A DNA stretch of 39,645 nt from Actinomycetota bacterium (GTDB taxonomy: Bacteria > Actinomycetota > Actinomycetes > S36-B12): NCBI GenBank assembly GCA_005798555.1, contig SYJA01000021.1:1-39645 (forward strand), written 5' to 3'. Positions 16,901-24,344 of this stretch are shown here, piece after piece (the stretch's first letter is position 1; each line of letters opens with the position of its first letter). The position numbers and the translations under genes are program-made. Below the pieces are notes generated by a model. It saw nothing but the letters and a program-made list of their open reading frames with translations. It had not been told where the DNA came from and did no database searches.

Positions 16901-17417
16901 TAATGCAGGCAGTGAGCGGGTGCGCTTCACCTTCCCACGGCAGCGACGCGATCGCCACCTTTGCCTTTCTGATTTCTTCCGTGAGAAGTCCAGCGGCCAA
17001 CTTGATGTTGTCGCCTTCCATGTCGTGACGATGGGACAGGCGGCCTCAACTGCGACCGGCAAACTCTTCGGCGCCGATGCGTATCGGGATTACCTCGAAC
17101 TCCATGGGCTGTCCGTCCAGTTGACCGAGGCGCTCGCTGAGTTCTGGCATGCGAGGATCCGTGAGGAACTGCGGTTATCGGCCGAGGACAGTCCAGACAT
17201 GAGCGCACTGATCAATAAGCAGGGGTATCGCGGGTCGCGCTACTCCTTTGGCTACCCCGCCTGCCCGGACCTCGAACAGCAGACCGAAATCGTCAAACTC
17301 CTGGACCCGGGGCGCATTGGAGTTGAGTTGTCGGAGGAGTTCCAATTGCATCCAGAGCAATCAACGAGCGCCATCATCGTGCATCATCCCGAGGCCAAGT
17401 ACTTCAATGCCACCTGA
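13920..17417 (+). CDS. metH: Cobalamin-dependent methionine synthase
   Basis: A 1165-residue cytoplasmic enzyme transferring a methyl group from methyltetrahydrofolate to homocysteine via cobalamin. All four modules are present in order. The homocysteine domain has zinc ligands Cys223 (GLNCATG) and Cys289/Cys290 (GGCCG). The pterin domain (about 340-610) begins with GERTNANGSMAFR. The cobalamin-binding domain has DVHDIGKN with the axial His739. The C-terminal SAM-dependent reactivation domain has RYSFGYPACPD (from 1107). The open frame extends upstream to 13794, but ATG 13920 gives the standard N-terminus before LATRVVVADGAMGT and follows a -10. Its last 11 bases overlap the HAD phosphatase gene. 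Confidence 0.97.
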   Translation: MVSTLRQALATRVVVADGAMGTMLQAADPSLDDFQGYEGCNEILNVTRPEVVAGIHDAYFEVGVDCVETNTFGANFANLGEYGIADRIYELARAGTEIARAVAAGWSTPDRPRWVLGSVGPGTKLPSLGHAPFAVLRDAYQVQAAGLIDGGADAILIETAQDLLQAKAAVIGAKRAVAISGKDIVVIAQMTVETTGTMLLGTEIGAALIALEPLRIDMLGLNCATGPTEMSEHLRTLAKTAPIGLSCMPNAGLPVLAAGGAHYPLTPSELADAHDMFTSEFGLSLVGGCCGTTPEHLRQVVDRVRGRDIKLRSPNFEAGAASLYQSVPFRQDTTYLTIGERTNANGSMAFRKAMLDENWDDCVDIARAQIRDGAHVLDLCIDYVGRDGVADMKNLAGRFATASTLPIMLDSTEAAVVQAGLEMLGGRAIVNSVNYEDGDGPESRFAKVMPLVQEHGASVVALTIDEEGQARTADWKVRVADRLIRDLTTNWGMSVESILVDTLTFPIATGQEETRRDGIETIEAIRTLKTMYPTVQTTLGLSNVSFGLNPAARQVLNSVFLHECVEAGLDSAIVHASKILPMSRIPDEQRAVALDLVYDRRRYDENNLVTYDPLQRYLELFEGVEANSSSETRAQELAALPLFERLERRIIDGERIGLEADLEEALLARPALEIVNDTLLSGMKTVGELFASGEMQLPFVLQSAEVMKTAVAHLEPHMDKADESGKGTMVLATVKGDVHDIGKNLVDIILTNNGYNVVNIGIKQPISAIVEAAESNDADAIGMSGLLVKSTVIMRENLEEMNARGVATRYPVLLGGAALTRSYVEQDLGDIYEGDVRYARDAFEGLRLMDSLMAIKRGEVGAALPARRERRVQKPVKPKTTELTDMPARSDVAREVSVPEPPFWGSRVVRGVSLSDYTPYLDERALFLGQWGLKGAKGDGPSYAELAESEGLPRLRYWLDRVLTGSMIEPAVVYGYFPCYSEGDDLVVVWHEGPNAGSERVRFTFPRQRRDRHLCLSDFFREKSSGQLDVVAFHVVTMGQAASTATGKLFGADAYRDYLELHGLSVQLTEALAEFWHARIREELRLSAEDSPDMSALINKQGYRGSRYSFGYPACPDLEQQTEIVKLLDPGRIGVELSEEFQLHPEQSTSAIIVHHPEAKYFNAT

Positions 17418-18096
17418 GTCGCCAAGTGCGGTGCTTTTCGATATGGATGGCACCCTGCTCGACTCAGAACCGCTGTGGTTGATCGCTGAGACCATGACAA
17501 TGCAGGTAATCGGTGGCACCTGGGAGACTGGCGATCAGGTACATAGTTTGGGTGGGCCGGTGGCTCGGGTGGTCGAACATATGCGCTCCAAGTTGAGCAG
17601 TAGCGCCGCGGCCGAGTTCTCCAGTGCCTGGGTCGAGGCTTATCTGCTCGACAGGGTCATCGAATTGTATGACTCAACGCAGATTCCGTGGATGAGCGGC
17701 GCGCGCGAGCTGGTGGTCAGTGCACGTTCATTGCACCTGCCGCTGGCGCTGGTGACCAATTCGCCACGTGCGGTGGTAACCGGCGCTCATCGTGGAATCA
17801 TCGCCGATCTTGGCTTTGACCCATTCGGTGCTGTTGTGGTCGGTGACGAAGTCAGTGAGCCAAAGCCACACCCGCAGCCCTTCATCACCGCCGCTGCGGC
17901 GTTGGGGGCGACCCCGGTCAAGTGCTTGGCGATTGAGGACTCATCCACCGGGTTGCGGGCCGCCCTGGCCGCCGGGTGCCAGGTGGTGGCGATCGAGCAC
18001 TTGGCGCCGATGCACGATTTCCCAGATGTCGCCAGAATACCGACCTTGTCCGGCCAGACCTATGAAAGTCTGTGGCAGCTTGCTTCGGGCAACTGA
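17407..18096 (+). CDS. HAD-superfamily phosphatase (beta-phosphoglucomutase-like)
   Basis: A 229-residue HAD-family hydrolase. Motif I is VLFDMDGTLLDSEPLW with nucleophile Asp12 and acid/base Asp14. Motif II is LVTNSPRA. Motif III/IV is EPKPHPQPF followed by CLAIEDSSTGLRAALAAG. The four-helix cap between about 20 and 85 places it with small-molecule phosphatases and beta-phosphoglucomutases. The substrate is unknown. The ATG at 17407 lies inside the end of metH, overlapping it by 11 bases in another frame, so translation is probably coupled. A HAD gene following metH is common in Actinobacteria in my recollection. Confidence 0.9.
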   Translation: MPPESPSAVLFDMDGTLLDSEPLWLIAETMTMQVIGGTWETGDQVHSLGGPVARVVEHMRSKLSSSAAAEFSSAWVEAYLLDRVIELYDSTQIPWMSGARELVVSARSLHLPLALVTNSPRAVVTGAHRGIIADLGFDPFGAVVVGDEVSEPKPHPQPFITAAAALGATPVKCLAIEDSSTGLRAALAAGCQVVAIEHLAPMHDFPDVARIPTLSGQTYESLWQLASGN

Positions 18097-18097
18097 G

Positions 18098-19006
18098 CTA
18101 GGGACTCAGGCCAGTTCGGGCGGAAGTAGTGACCCAAGTACTCGCCGGTGGCAGGGGCGGTGGGGTGCCGCCCCACGCGGGGCAGATTTCGCGGTAGCTG
18201 CACCAATCGCAGAGTTTTGACTTCGTTGGCTCGAAGGACCCGCTAAGCGCCGCTTCATTGATCGCCATCCGCAACGCGAAAATATTGGCCTCGGTGGCCT
18301 CCAGGTCGGTAGTCGTTGGCTCGTATCGAAGCATGCTCTTGCTGCCGAGATAGATCAGTTGCAACATCTTGGGCACAACACCCGTCAGGCGCCACCACGC
18401 AAGGGCATAAAAGCGCATCTGGAACATCGCCTTGTCTTCGTATCTGGCACCCGGGGCTTTACCCGTCTTGTAGTCAACGATTCGAATATCGCCAGCCGGC
18501 GTACGGTCCACGCGATCGATGAACCCGCGGATGGTGAAGTTGTCGGCAATCTCGACGTAGAATCCAAACTCACGCTCGTGGGGTTCCAGCCGCTGCGGAT
18601 TCTCCAAGGCGAAATACGAGTCCATACTTGCCGCAGCCGGGGCTATTACTGCTGCGGCAATCTCAGCCGGAGTAGCTGAGGGGCTGATCGCCAACTCTGC
18701 GCGCAGCACTGCGGCCGACTCAGGTGCATCGGCCACTAATTCGTCCCATGAGCGAATCAGCAGGTCGGTTGCCGCGCCCACAGTGCGAGCCTTCGGTGGC
18801 AGGTCGAATAACAACTCCAAGGCTCGGTGCACCATGGTGCCCCGTAACGCTGCGGGTGCAGGCTCCTGCGGCAACCGGTCAATTGACCGAAATCGAAAGA
18901 GCAAGGGGCAGGTCAGGAAATCACCAGCACGAGAAGGTGAGAGCGAAGTCGGGTAGTAGGTCAAGGCAAGGTCGATCACCTCGCCCTCAACCTGCGGATT
19001 TGTCAT
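18098..19006 (-). CDS. RecB-family (PD-(D/E)XK) nuclease with likely Fe-S cluster
   Basis: A 302-residue stand-alone nuclease related to the RecB/AddB C-terminal domain and Cas4. Catalytic residues are visible: His60 in GTMVHRALE, Asp164 in GFIDRVDR, and Asp178/Lys180 in IVDYKTGK. Four cysteines, Cys33 (TCPLLFRFR) and Cys266, Cys269, Cys275 (CDWCSYREICP), match the one-plus-three arrangement that holds a 4Fe-4S cluster in AddB and Cas4. There is no adjacent cas1/cas2 or CRISPR array, so a role in DNA repair is more likely than adaptation. The start is 6 nt below a TAGGCT element, divergent from trmI. It converges with the HAD gene 1 bp away. Confidence 0.88.
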   Translation of the reverse strand: MTNPQVEGEVIDLALTYYPTSLSPSRAGDFLTCPLLFRFRSIDRLPQEPAPAALRGTMVHRALELLFDLPPKARTVGAATDLLIRSWDELVADAPESAAVLRAELAISPSATPAEIAAAVIAPAAASMDSYFALENPQRLEPHEREFGFYVEIADNFTIRGFIDRVDRTPAGDIRIVDYKTGKAPGARYEDKAMFQMRFYALAWWRLTGVVPKMLQLIYLGSKSMLRYEPTTTDLEATEANIFALRMAINEAALSGSFEPTKSKLCDWCSYREICPAWGGTPPPLPPASTWVTTSARTGLSP

Positions 19007-19012
19007 GGTCGC

Positions 19013-19018
19013 AGCCTA
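19013..19018 (-). promoter_or_regulatory. Putative leaderless -10 (TAGGCT) of the RecB-like nuclease gene
   Basis: On the minus strand TAGGCT, 6 nt (GCGACC), then the ATG at 19006. Confidence 0.6.
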
Positions 19019-19035
19019 GGACAGCGGACACGTAC

Positions 19036-19041
19036 TAGGGT
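19036..19041 (+). promoter_or_regulatory. Putative leaderless -10 (TAGGGT) of trmI
   Basis: TAGGGT, 7 nt (TCGACGA), then the ATG at 19049. It shares a 42-bp spacer with the oppositely directed promoter of the nuclease gene. Confidence 0.58.
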
Positions 19042-19048
19042 TCGACGA

Positions 19049-19957
19049 ATGGCCCGTGCCCACGAACCGTTTTCGACCGAACCGGTTTCGGTTACCAATA
19101 GCGCCCGAAGTGGACCTTTTGTGGCCGGTGACCTAGTGCAACTGACCGACCCAAAGGGACGGATGCACACCATCACGCTTACCCCCGGAAAGTCTTTTCA
19201 CAGTCATCGCGGAGCAATCGAGCATGATGTGATCATTGGGCTCGCACAGGGCTCGGTGGTTGCCAACTCCGGAAGTACTGACTACTTGGTCTTTCGGCCG
19301 CTACTTGATGACTTTGTCTTGAGCATGCCGCGCGGAGCCGCGGTGATCTATCCCAAGGATTCGGCTCGAATTGTCGGACTCACCGGGCTCGGACCGGGCA
19401 TGAAGGTAGCCGAAGCCGGGGTCGGGTCTGGAGCACTTACCTGCTCCCTCTTGCGGGCGGTTGGCGACACCGGGCGCGTCCTATCTTTTGAACGACGAGC
19501 GGACTTCGCTGAAGTGGCAACCCGGAATGTGGCGACCTGGTTCGGCGGCCTGCCCACCTGCTGGGAGTTGATCGTCGGTGACCTAGAGGCAAACCTCACG
19601 GCCACCGGCCTGGACGCGGTGGTGCTGGACATGCTCGCGCCTTGGGAAACCCTGCCGGTGGTGGCCGAAGCACTGGAGCCCGGTGGGGTGCTCGCCTGCT
19701 ATGTCGCAACTGCTACCCAACTGTCCAAGCTGGTTGAAACCATGCGATTGACCGGGCACTGGACCGAGCCGCGGGCCGAGGAGTCGCTGCTTCGAACCTG
19801 GCACCTGGACGGACTCTCGGTGCGACCAGACCACCGAATGAGCGGGCACACCGGCTTCCTGGTGGCCGCGCGCCGGCTGGCCCCGGGTGCGGTGATGCCA
19901 ATTCGCCGGCGCCGCCCGGCACCGGGCGCCTACGGCGAGGATTACTCGGGGCCTTGA
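19049..19957 (+). CDS. trmI: tRNA (adenine-58-N1)-methyltransferase
   Basis: A 302-residue SAM-dependent methyltransferase forming m1A58 in the T loop of tRNAs; known homologues such as Rv2118c are tetramers. The N-terminal beta-rich domain includes GDLVQLTDPKGRMH and HRGAIEHDVIIG. The SAM-binding loop is EAGVGSGALTCSL (about 122-134). VVLDMLAPWE marks the end of strand 4 with the catalytic-site Asp. The C-terminal tail is basic and proline-rich (PIRRRRPAPG). This gene stands just upstream of arc in most proteasome-bearing Actinobacteria, which supports the call. A gap of about 106 bp separates it from the arc start. Confidence 0.95.
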   Translation: MARAHEPFSTEPVSVTNSARSGPFVAGDLVQLTDPKGRMHTITLTPGKSFHSHRGAIEHDVIIGLAQGSVVANSGSTDYLVFRPLLDDFVLSMPRGAAVIYPKDSARIVGLTGLGPGMKVAEAGVGSGALTCSLLRAVGDTGRVLSFERRADFAEVATRNVATWFGGLPTCWELIVGDLEANLTATGLDAVVLDMLAPWETLPVVAEALEPGGVLACYVATATQLSKLVETMRLTGHWTEPRAEESLLRTWHLDGLSVRPDHRMSGHTGFLVAARRLAPGAVMPIRRRRPAPGAYGEDYSGP

Positions 19958-19996
19958 CACCACCTAATCAAGGCGGCCGATACCGGCATTTGGGGT

Positions 19997-20002
19997 TAGA
20001 GT
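19997..20002 (+). promoter_or_regulatory. Putative -10 (TAGAGT) upstream of arc
   Basis: TAGAGT would start a transcript near 20009, giving a leader of about 55 nt before the Shine-Dalgarno-supported GTG at 20064. A GTG at 20013, 10 nt downstream, opens a 17-residue N-terminal extension in the same frame. Confidence 0.35.
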
Positions 20003-20053
20003 CAGGTCACAGGTGCGACCGTGCGCCGTCGGGTTCGCTGGATTGCCCAAGTT

Positions 20054-20059
20054 AGGAGG
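20054..20059 (+). promoter_or_regulatory. Shine-Dalgarno (AGGAGG) of arc
   Basis: A perfect AGGAGG 4 nt before GTG 20064 and 1 nt before GTG 20061. It is the strongest ribosome binding site in the window and decides the arc start. Confidence 0.7.
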
Positions 20060-20063
20060 AGTG

Positions 20064-21713
20064 GTGGCCGATTCGGTGGCTGAGCCGTCGGGTGCTTTGG
20101 ATCTCGCACACCTACGTGGTGAGCTGGCGGCCCAAAAGGACCACAATGATCGCCTCATCAGCACCCTACGCGATGCCCGTGAGCAGATTGTCACCTTGAA
20201 GGCGGAGGTCGATCGTCTCGCCGAGCCACCCAGCGGCTTCGGCTCCTTCATGTACTTGCACGAGGATGGCTCGGTCGACATTGTGGCCACTGGCAAGAAA
20301 TTGCGGGTGTCGGTCAGTCCGAATGTTGACGCCAAGGCGCTGCAACCTGGGCAGGAAGTCATGCTCAATGAGTCAATGAACGTCGTCGCGGTGCGAAGTT
20401 TCGAAGATATTGGCGAGCTTGTTACTTTCAAGGAGTACCTCGGCTCGGGGGACCGGGCACTTGTTATTGGGCACACCGACGAAGAGCGAGTGGTGCGCGT
20501 GGCCGGCCCGCTGCGCGCCTCGAAGGTGCGGGCCGGTGACTCGCTGCTTTTTGATGTACGGGCCGGCTATGTGTACGAGAAGGTCCCGAAGGCCGAGGTA
20601 GAGGAACTCATCCTCGAGGAGGTTCCCGATATTGACTATGCCGATATCGGTGGGTTGCGCGAGCAGATCGAGTCGATCCGCGATGCCGTCGAGATGCCTT
20701 TCATGCATCCAGAGTTATTCGCCGAGCATGAGCTAAAAGCGCCCAAGGGTATCTTGCTGTACGGGCCGCCCGGTTGCGGTAAGACGCTGATCGCAAAGGC
20801 GGTGGCCAATTCGCTCGCGAAAAAGGTTGCCGAACGTACCGGGCGAGAAGAGGGACGGTCCTTCTTCCTTAATATCAAGGGCCCCGAACTGCTGAACAAG
20901 TACGTTGGTGAGACCGAACGCCATATTCGGCTGGTCTTCCAAAGGGCCCGGGAGAAAGCTTCCGAGGGCATGCCGGTGATTGTGTTCTTCGACGAGATGG
21001 ACTCCCTCTTTCGCACCCGAGGCTCGGGTGTCTCTAGTGATGTCGAGAACACCATCGTGCCGCAGCTGCTGAGTGAAATTGATGGGGTCGAGACTTTGGA
21101 CAATGTCATCGTTATCGGTGCATCAAACCGCGAAGACATGATCGATCCGGCCATCCTTCGTCCCGGCCGCCTTGATGTCAAGATCAAGATTGACCGACCT
21201 GACGCGGAGGCCGCACGCGAGATCTTTAGTAAATACCTTGTGCCGACCTTGCCGATTCATCCCGAAGACCTAGCCGAGCATGGCGGGGATGCTTCGGCGG
21301 CCTGTTCGGCAATGATCCAGAGGTCGGCCGAGTTCATGTATTCGGATGCCGAGGAGAATAGGTTTCTTGAGGTGACCTACGCCAATGGCGATAAAGAGGT
21401 GTTGTACTTTAAGGACTTCAACTCAGGAGCCATGATCGAAAATATCGTCTCCCGCGCCAAGAAGTCAGCGATCAAGGATTTCCTTGCGACCGGCGAGAAA
21501 GGCATTCGCGTACACCACGTACTTGATGCCTGCGTTGATGAGTTCCGAGAGAACGAGGACCTACCCAATACGACAAACCCGGATGACTGGGCCAGAATAT
21601 CTGGCAAGAAGGGTGAGCGGATAGTTTTCATCCGGACCCTCATCCAAGGCAAGAAGGGCAGTGAAGCGGGGCGCTCAATTGCGACCGTAGCGAATACCGG
21701 TCAGTACCTCTGA
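20064..21713 (+). CDS. arc: Proteasomal AAA+ ATPase (ARC/Mpa)
   Basis: A 549-residue hexameric ATPase that binds pupylated proteins and threads them into the 20S core. An N-terminal coiled coil (about 10-55, ending LKAEVDRL) recognises Pup. The tandem OB domains follow from [15 protein letters not shown] to the [16 protein letters not shown] region. The AAA domain has Walker A GPPGCGKT (234-241), Walker B VFFDEMD (Asp310-Glu311) and [19 protein letters not shown]. The last residues GQYL are the canonical C-terminal signal that docks into the proteasome alpha ring. Start chosen from AGGAGG. The coiled coil is shorter at its N-terminus than in M. tuberculosis Mpa. dop follows after a 15-bp gap. 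Confidence 0.97.
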   Translation: MADSVAEPSGALDLAHLRGELAAQKDHNDRLISTLRDAREQIVTLKAEVDRLAEPPSGFGSFMYLHEDGSVDIVATGKKLRVSVSPNVDAKALQPGQEVMLNESMNVVAVRSFEDIGELVTFKEYLGSGDRALVIGHTDEERVVRVAGPLRASKVRAGDSLLFDVRAGYVYEKVPKAEVEELILEEVPDIDYADIGGLREQIESIRDAVEMPFMHPELFAEHELKAPKGILLYGPPGCGKTLIAKAVANSLAKKVAERTGREEGRSFFLNIKGPELLNKYVGETERHIRLVFQRAREKASEGMPVIVFFDEMDSLFRTRGSGVSSDVENTIVPQLLSEIDGVETLDNVIVIGASNREDMIDPAILRPGRLDVKIKIDRPDAEAAREIFSKYLVPTLPIHPEDLAEHGGDASAACSAMIQRSAEFMYSDAEENRFLEVTYANGDKEVLYFKDFNSGAMIENIVSRAKKSAIKDFLATGEKGIRVHHVLDACVDEFRENEDLPNTTNPDDWARISGKKGERIVFIRTLIQGKKGSEAGRSIATVANTGQYL

Positions 21714-21728
21714 AACGGTGATGCCAAG

Positions 21729-23258
21729 TTGAGCGTTCATCGGATAATGGGCATCGAAACCGAGTACGGGATATCGGTTATCGGCGAGCCAACAGCCAAT
21801 CCGATGGTGGCCTCATCGCAAATTGTCAACGCTTATGCAGGTTACGCGCTACCGGGGGTTCGGCGCGGTCCTAGGTGGGACTACAACGAGGAGTATCCAC
21901 TCCGAGATGCCCGAGGATTCGACATGTCACGCGCCGAGGCTGACCTATCCCAGCTGACCGACGAGGACCTCGGCCTGGCAAATGTCATCTTGACAAATGG
22001 CGCGCGACTCTATGTTGATCATGCACACCCCGAGTACTCTGCACCAGAGGTGACGAACCCGCGGGACGCGGTGCTTTGGGATCGGGCCGGCATGATGGTG
22101 ATGGAGTCCGCGGCCCGGCTAGCAAGTGCTGCTCCGGGTGGCTGGCCGATTGTGCTGTACAAGAACAACACCGATAACAAAGGCGCCTCATATGGTTGCC
22201 ACGAGAACTACCTAATGCGGCGAACGACTCCATTCGCCGAAATAGTTCGATCGCTAATTCCGTTTTTCATCACCCGGCAGATATTTACCGGAGCGGGACG
22301 CCTCGGAGTCGGCCAGGACACCCGCGAGTTGCGGTATCAAATTGGCCAGCGCGCCGACTTTTTCGAGGTTGAAGTAGGCCTCGAGACCACGCTCAAGCGT
22401 CCCATAATCAACACCCGCGATGAGCCACACGCCGATCCGGAGTTGTTTCGAAGACTCCATGTCATCGTTGGCGACGCGAACCTTAGCGATACTGCAACTT
22501 ATCTTAAAATGGGAACCACTTCGCTGGTGCTCGCGATGATCGAGGATCAATTCCTTGCCGGGCACGACTTCATGCCACAGCACCCGATCCGGGAAATGCA
22601 CCAAGTTAGTCATGATCCGAGTCTTAACCATCGCCTCACCCTGGATCACGGTAAACGACTTACCGCCATTGAGATTCAGAGAGAGTATTGCCGGCTGGCG
22701 GCAAAGTACTGCGATGAGAAGTACGGGGCACAGGTTGATGAGCAGACCCTGGATGTATTAGCGCATTGGGAATTGATCCTGGACCGCCTAAGCGCTGACC
22801 TTGGTAGTTGCGCCGCAGAAATCGACTGGATAGCGAAGTTGCAACTCCTCGAGGCTTACCGATCTCGTGATCAACTGGGTTGGGATGCCCCGAAATTGCA
22901 AGCTATCGACTTGCAATATGCCGATATCCGTCCGGAGCGGGGCCTCGCAGCAAAACTGGAAAAAAGTGGACGCCTCACGCGGCTGTTTACCGACGAGCAG
23001 GTACTCGGCGCCGTAACGGCGCCACCAACTGACACCAGGGCGTACTTTCGGGGCGAGTGCATTCGAAGATACCCGGAGGCAATAGCGGCAGCATCTTGGG
23101 ATTCGGTCGTCTTCGATCTTCCGGGCGGCAAGTCACTGCTTCGGGTGCCCACGTTGGAGCCGGGGCGAGGCACCATGGCCCACGTCCGGGCTCTCCTTGA
23201 TTCCTGCCCGACGGCGGCAGATTTGCTGACTGCGCTTACCGCAACCCCCGGTGACTGA
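21729..23258 (+). CDS. dop: Pup deamidase/depupylase
   Basis: A 509-residue carboxylate-amine-ligase-fold enzyme that deamidates the C-terminal Gln of Pup and removes Pup from substrates, with ATP as cofactor. Glu10 in IMGIETEYGIS and Asp97 in ARLYVDHAHPEYSAPE are the expected active-site residues. The region from about 40 to 80, with RWDYNEEYPLRDARGFD, is the 'Dop loop' absent from PafA and separates the two paralogues. [17 protein letters not shown] and [10 protein letters not shown] are shared with PafA. No ATG is available at the conserved N-terminus. The TTG at 21729 gives MSVHRIMG, as in Streptomyces-type Dop, while ATG 21747 would cut off the first strand. No clear promoter, so it is probably transcribed with arc. 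Confidence 0.96.
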   Translation: MSVHRIMGIETEYGISVIGEPTANPMVASSQIVNAYAGYALPGVRRGPRWDYNEEYPLRDARGFDMSRAEADLSQLTDEDLGLANVILTNGARLYVDHAHPEYSAPEVTNPRDAVLWDRAGMMVMESAARLASAAPGGWPIVLYKNNTDNKGASYGCHENYLMRRTTPFAEIVRSLIPFFITRQIFTGAGRLGVGQDTRELRYQIGQRADFFEVEVGLETTLKRPIINTRDEPHADPELFRRLHVIVGDANLSDTATYLKMGTTSLVLAMIEDQFLAGHDFMPQHPIREMHQVSHDPSLNHRLTLDHGKRLTAIEIQREYCRLAAKYCDEKYGAQVDEQTLDVLAHWELILDRLSADLGSCAAEIDWIAKLQLLEAYRSRDQLGWDAPKLQAIDLQYADIRPERGLAAKLEKSGRLTRLFTDEQVLGAVTAPPTDTRAYFRGECIRRYPEAIAAASWDSVVFDLPGGKSLLRVPTLEPGRGTMAHVRALLDSCPTAADLLTALTATPGD

Positions 23259-23289
23259 CGTCCGAAGTACCCCCGGTGCCTTGAACCGG

Positions 23290-23295
23290 TAGCCT
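23290..23295 (+). promoter_or_regulatory. Putative leaderless -10 (TAGCCT) of pup-prcB-prcA
   Basis: TAGCCT is followed directly by an ATG at 23296, and 6 nt later by a second ATG at 23302. The window's usual 6-nt spacing points to the second ATG as the start. Confidence 0.55.
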
Positions 23296-23301
23296 ATGGA
23301 C

Positions 23302-23499
23302 ATGCCAAAGCAGGAAAAGGCCGAGCGCCGCTCTACGCGCGATACCGAGGTTGATGAATCAGCAAGCACTACCTCGGAGACTCCGGGCGCAACGAGTCTG
23401 GACTCCGACGTGGATTCGATACTGGATGAGATCGATGAGGTACTCGAGGTAAATGCCGAGGACTTCGTCAAGTCCTTCGTGCAAAAAGGCGGGCAATGA
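23302..23499 (+). CDS. pup: Prokaryotic ubiquitin-like protein Pup
   Basis: A 65-residue intrinsically disordered modifier that is attached by its C-terminus to lysines of target proteins, marking them for the proteasome. The acidic helix [20 protein letters not shown] is the Mpa-binding part, and the C-terminus FVQKGGQ is diagnostic. It ends in Gln, so it must be deamidated by Dop before PafA can use it. The N-terminal part is rich in Ser, Thr, Glu and Arg as usual. Two starts are possible: ATG 23296 (67 residues) or ATG 23302 (65). I favour 23302 because it stands 6 nt after TAGCCT. The stop overlaps prcB as ATGA. Confidence 0.95.
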   Translation: MPKQEKAERRSTRDTEVDESASTTSETPGATSLDSDVDSILDEIDEVLEVNAEDFVKSFVQKGGQ

Positions 23500-24344
23500 C
23501 CCCGCAGCTGGGCTTGCCGCTGGCCTACTTGGCAACCGGATCATCATCATTTGCCGACTTCCTGGCGGACCTAGCTCCAGAGGTCCTGCCGGGTCGAATG
23601 ACTATGGGTCCGGGCGAAGCTACTGCACTAGCCCCGCATGGGACCACCATTGTCTCGCTGCGGGGTGATTTCGGAGTGGTAATGGCCGGTGACCGCCGAG
23701 CCACCATGGGCAATGTGATCGCCCAGCGCGATATTGAAAAAGTCTTTGTCGCAGATGAGCACTCGATGATCGGAATTGCAGGCACGGCCGGGATCGCGGT
23801 TGAGCTCGTGCGCCTATTCCAGGTGGAGCTTGAGCATTACGAGAAGATCGAGGGGCTCTCGCTGTCTCTTGACGGTAAGGCCAACCGACTGGCGACCTTG
23901 CTGCGCGGAAACCTCGGCCTAGCCATTCAGGGGCTTGCCGTCGTACCTCTCCTTGCCGGCTTTGACCTCAATCGCGAGCGCGGTCGCATCTTCTCCTATG
24001 ACGTGACGGGTGGCAGGTACGAGGAGCATGATTTCTACGCGGTTGGGTCAGGTGCTTTCTTTGCCAGAGGGTCGCTGAAGAAGCTTTACCAGCCAACTAG
24101 CACCCTCGACAATGCCATTGCCATCGCTCTCGAGGCCCTGTATGACGCTGCCGATGACGACAGCGCCACCGGCGGCCCAGACCTCGCGCGCCGGATTTTC
24201 CCGGTCGTTGCGGTGGCCGATGGTGGCGGCGTTCGCATTATTGCCGAGGGCGAGATTGCCACAATGGTTGCCGAGCTGGTTAGGCACCGAATGGATCGAC
24301 CCGATGGGCCGGCAGCCTCGATAGCCGCCGGGGGGCTCACATGA
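23496..24344 (+). CDS. prcB: Proteasome beta subunit
   Basis: A 282-residue precursor of the catalytic beta subunit of the 20S proteasome. A propeptide of 49 residues precedes the conserved cleavage site HG|TTIVSL, so Thr50 becomes the N-terminal nucleophile on autoprocessing. The mature part has [14 protein letters not shown] with the conserved Asp and Arg, then the catalytic-support Lys in [23 protein letters not shown] and [17 protein letters not shown]. Length matches other actinobacterial PrcB proteins. It starts by ATGA overlap with pup and ends by ATGA overlap with prcA, so pup, prcB and prcA form a tightly coupled unit that keeps subunit amounts matched. Confidence 0.97.
   Translation: MTPQLGLPLAYLATGSSSFADFLADLAPEVLPGRMTMGPGEATALAPHGTTIVSLRGDFGVVMAGDRRATMGNVIAQRDIEKVFVADEHSMIGIAGTAGIAVELVRLFQVELEHYEKIEGLSLSLDGKANRLATLLRGNLGLAIQGLAVVPLLAGFDLNRERGRIFSYDVTGGRYEEHDFYAVGSGAFFARGSLKKLYQPTSTLDNAIAIALEALYDAADDDSATGGPDLARRIFPVVAVADGGGVRIIAEGEIATMVAELVRHRMDRPDGPAASIAAGGLT

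Noticed and set aside
18098-19006. Cas4 of a CRISPR-Cas system
   Set aside because: No cas1, cas2, effector gene or repeat-spacer array in the window; the protein is longer than typical Cas4 and fits RecB-like repair nucleases.
19954-19959. TTGACA as a -35 box for arc
   Set aside because: It overlaps the trmI stop and is 37 nt from the only good -10 (TAGAGT), far from the 16-19 nt needed.
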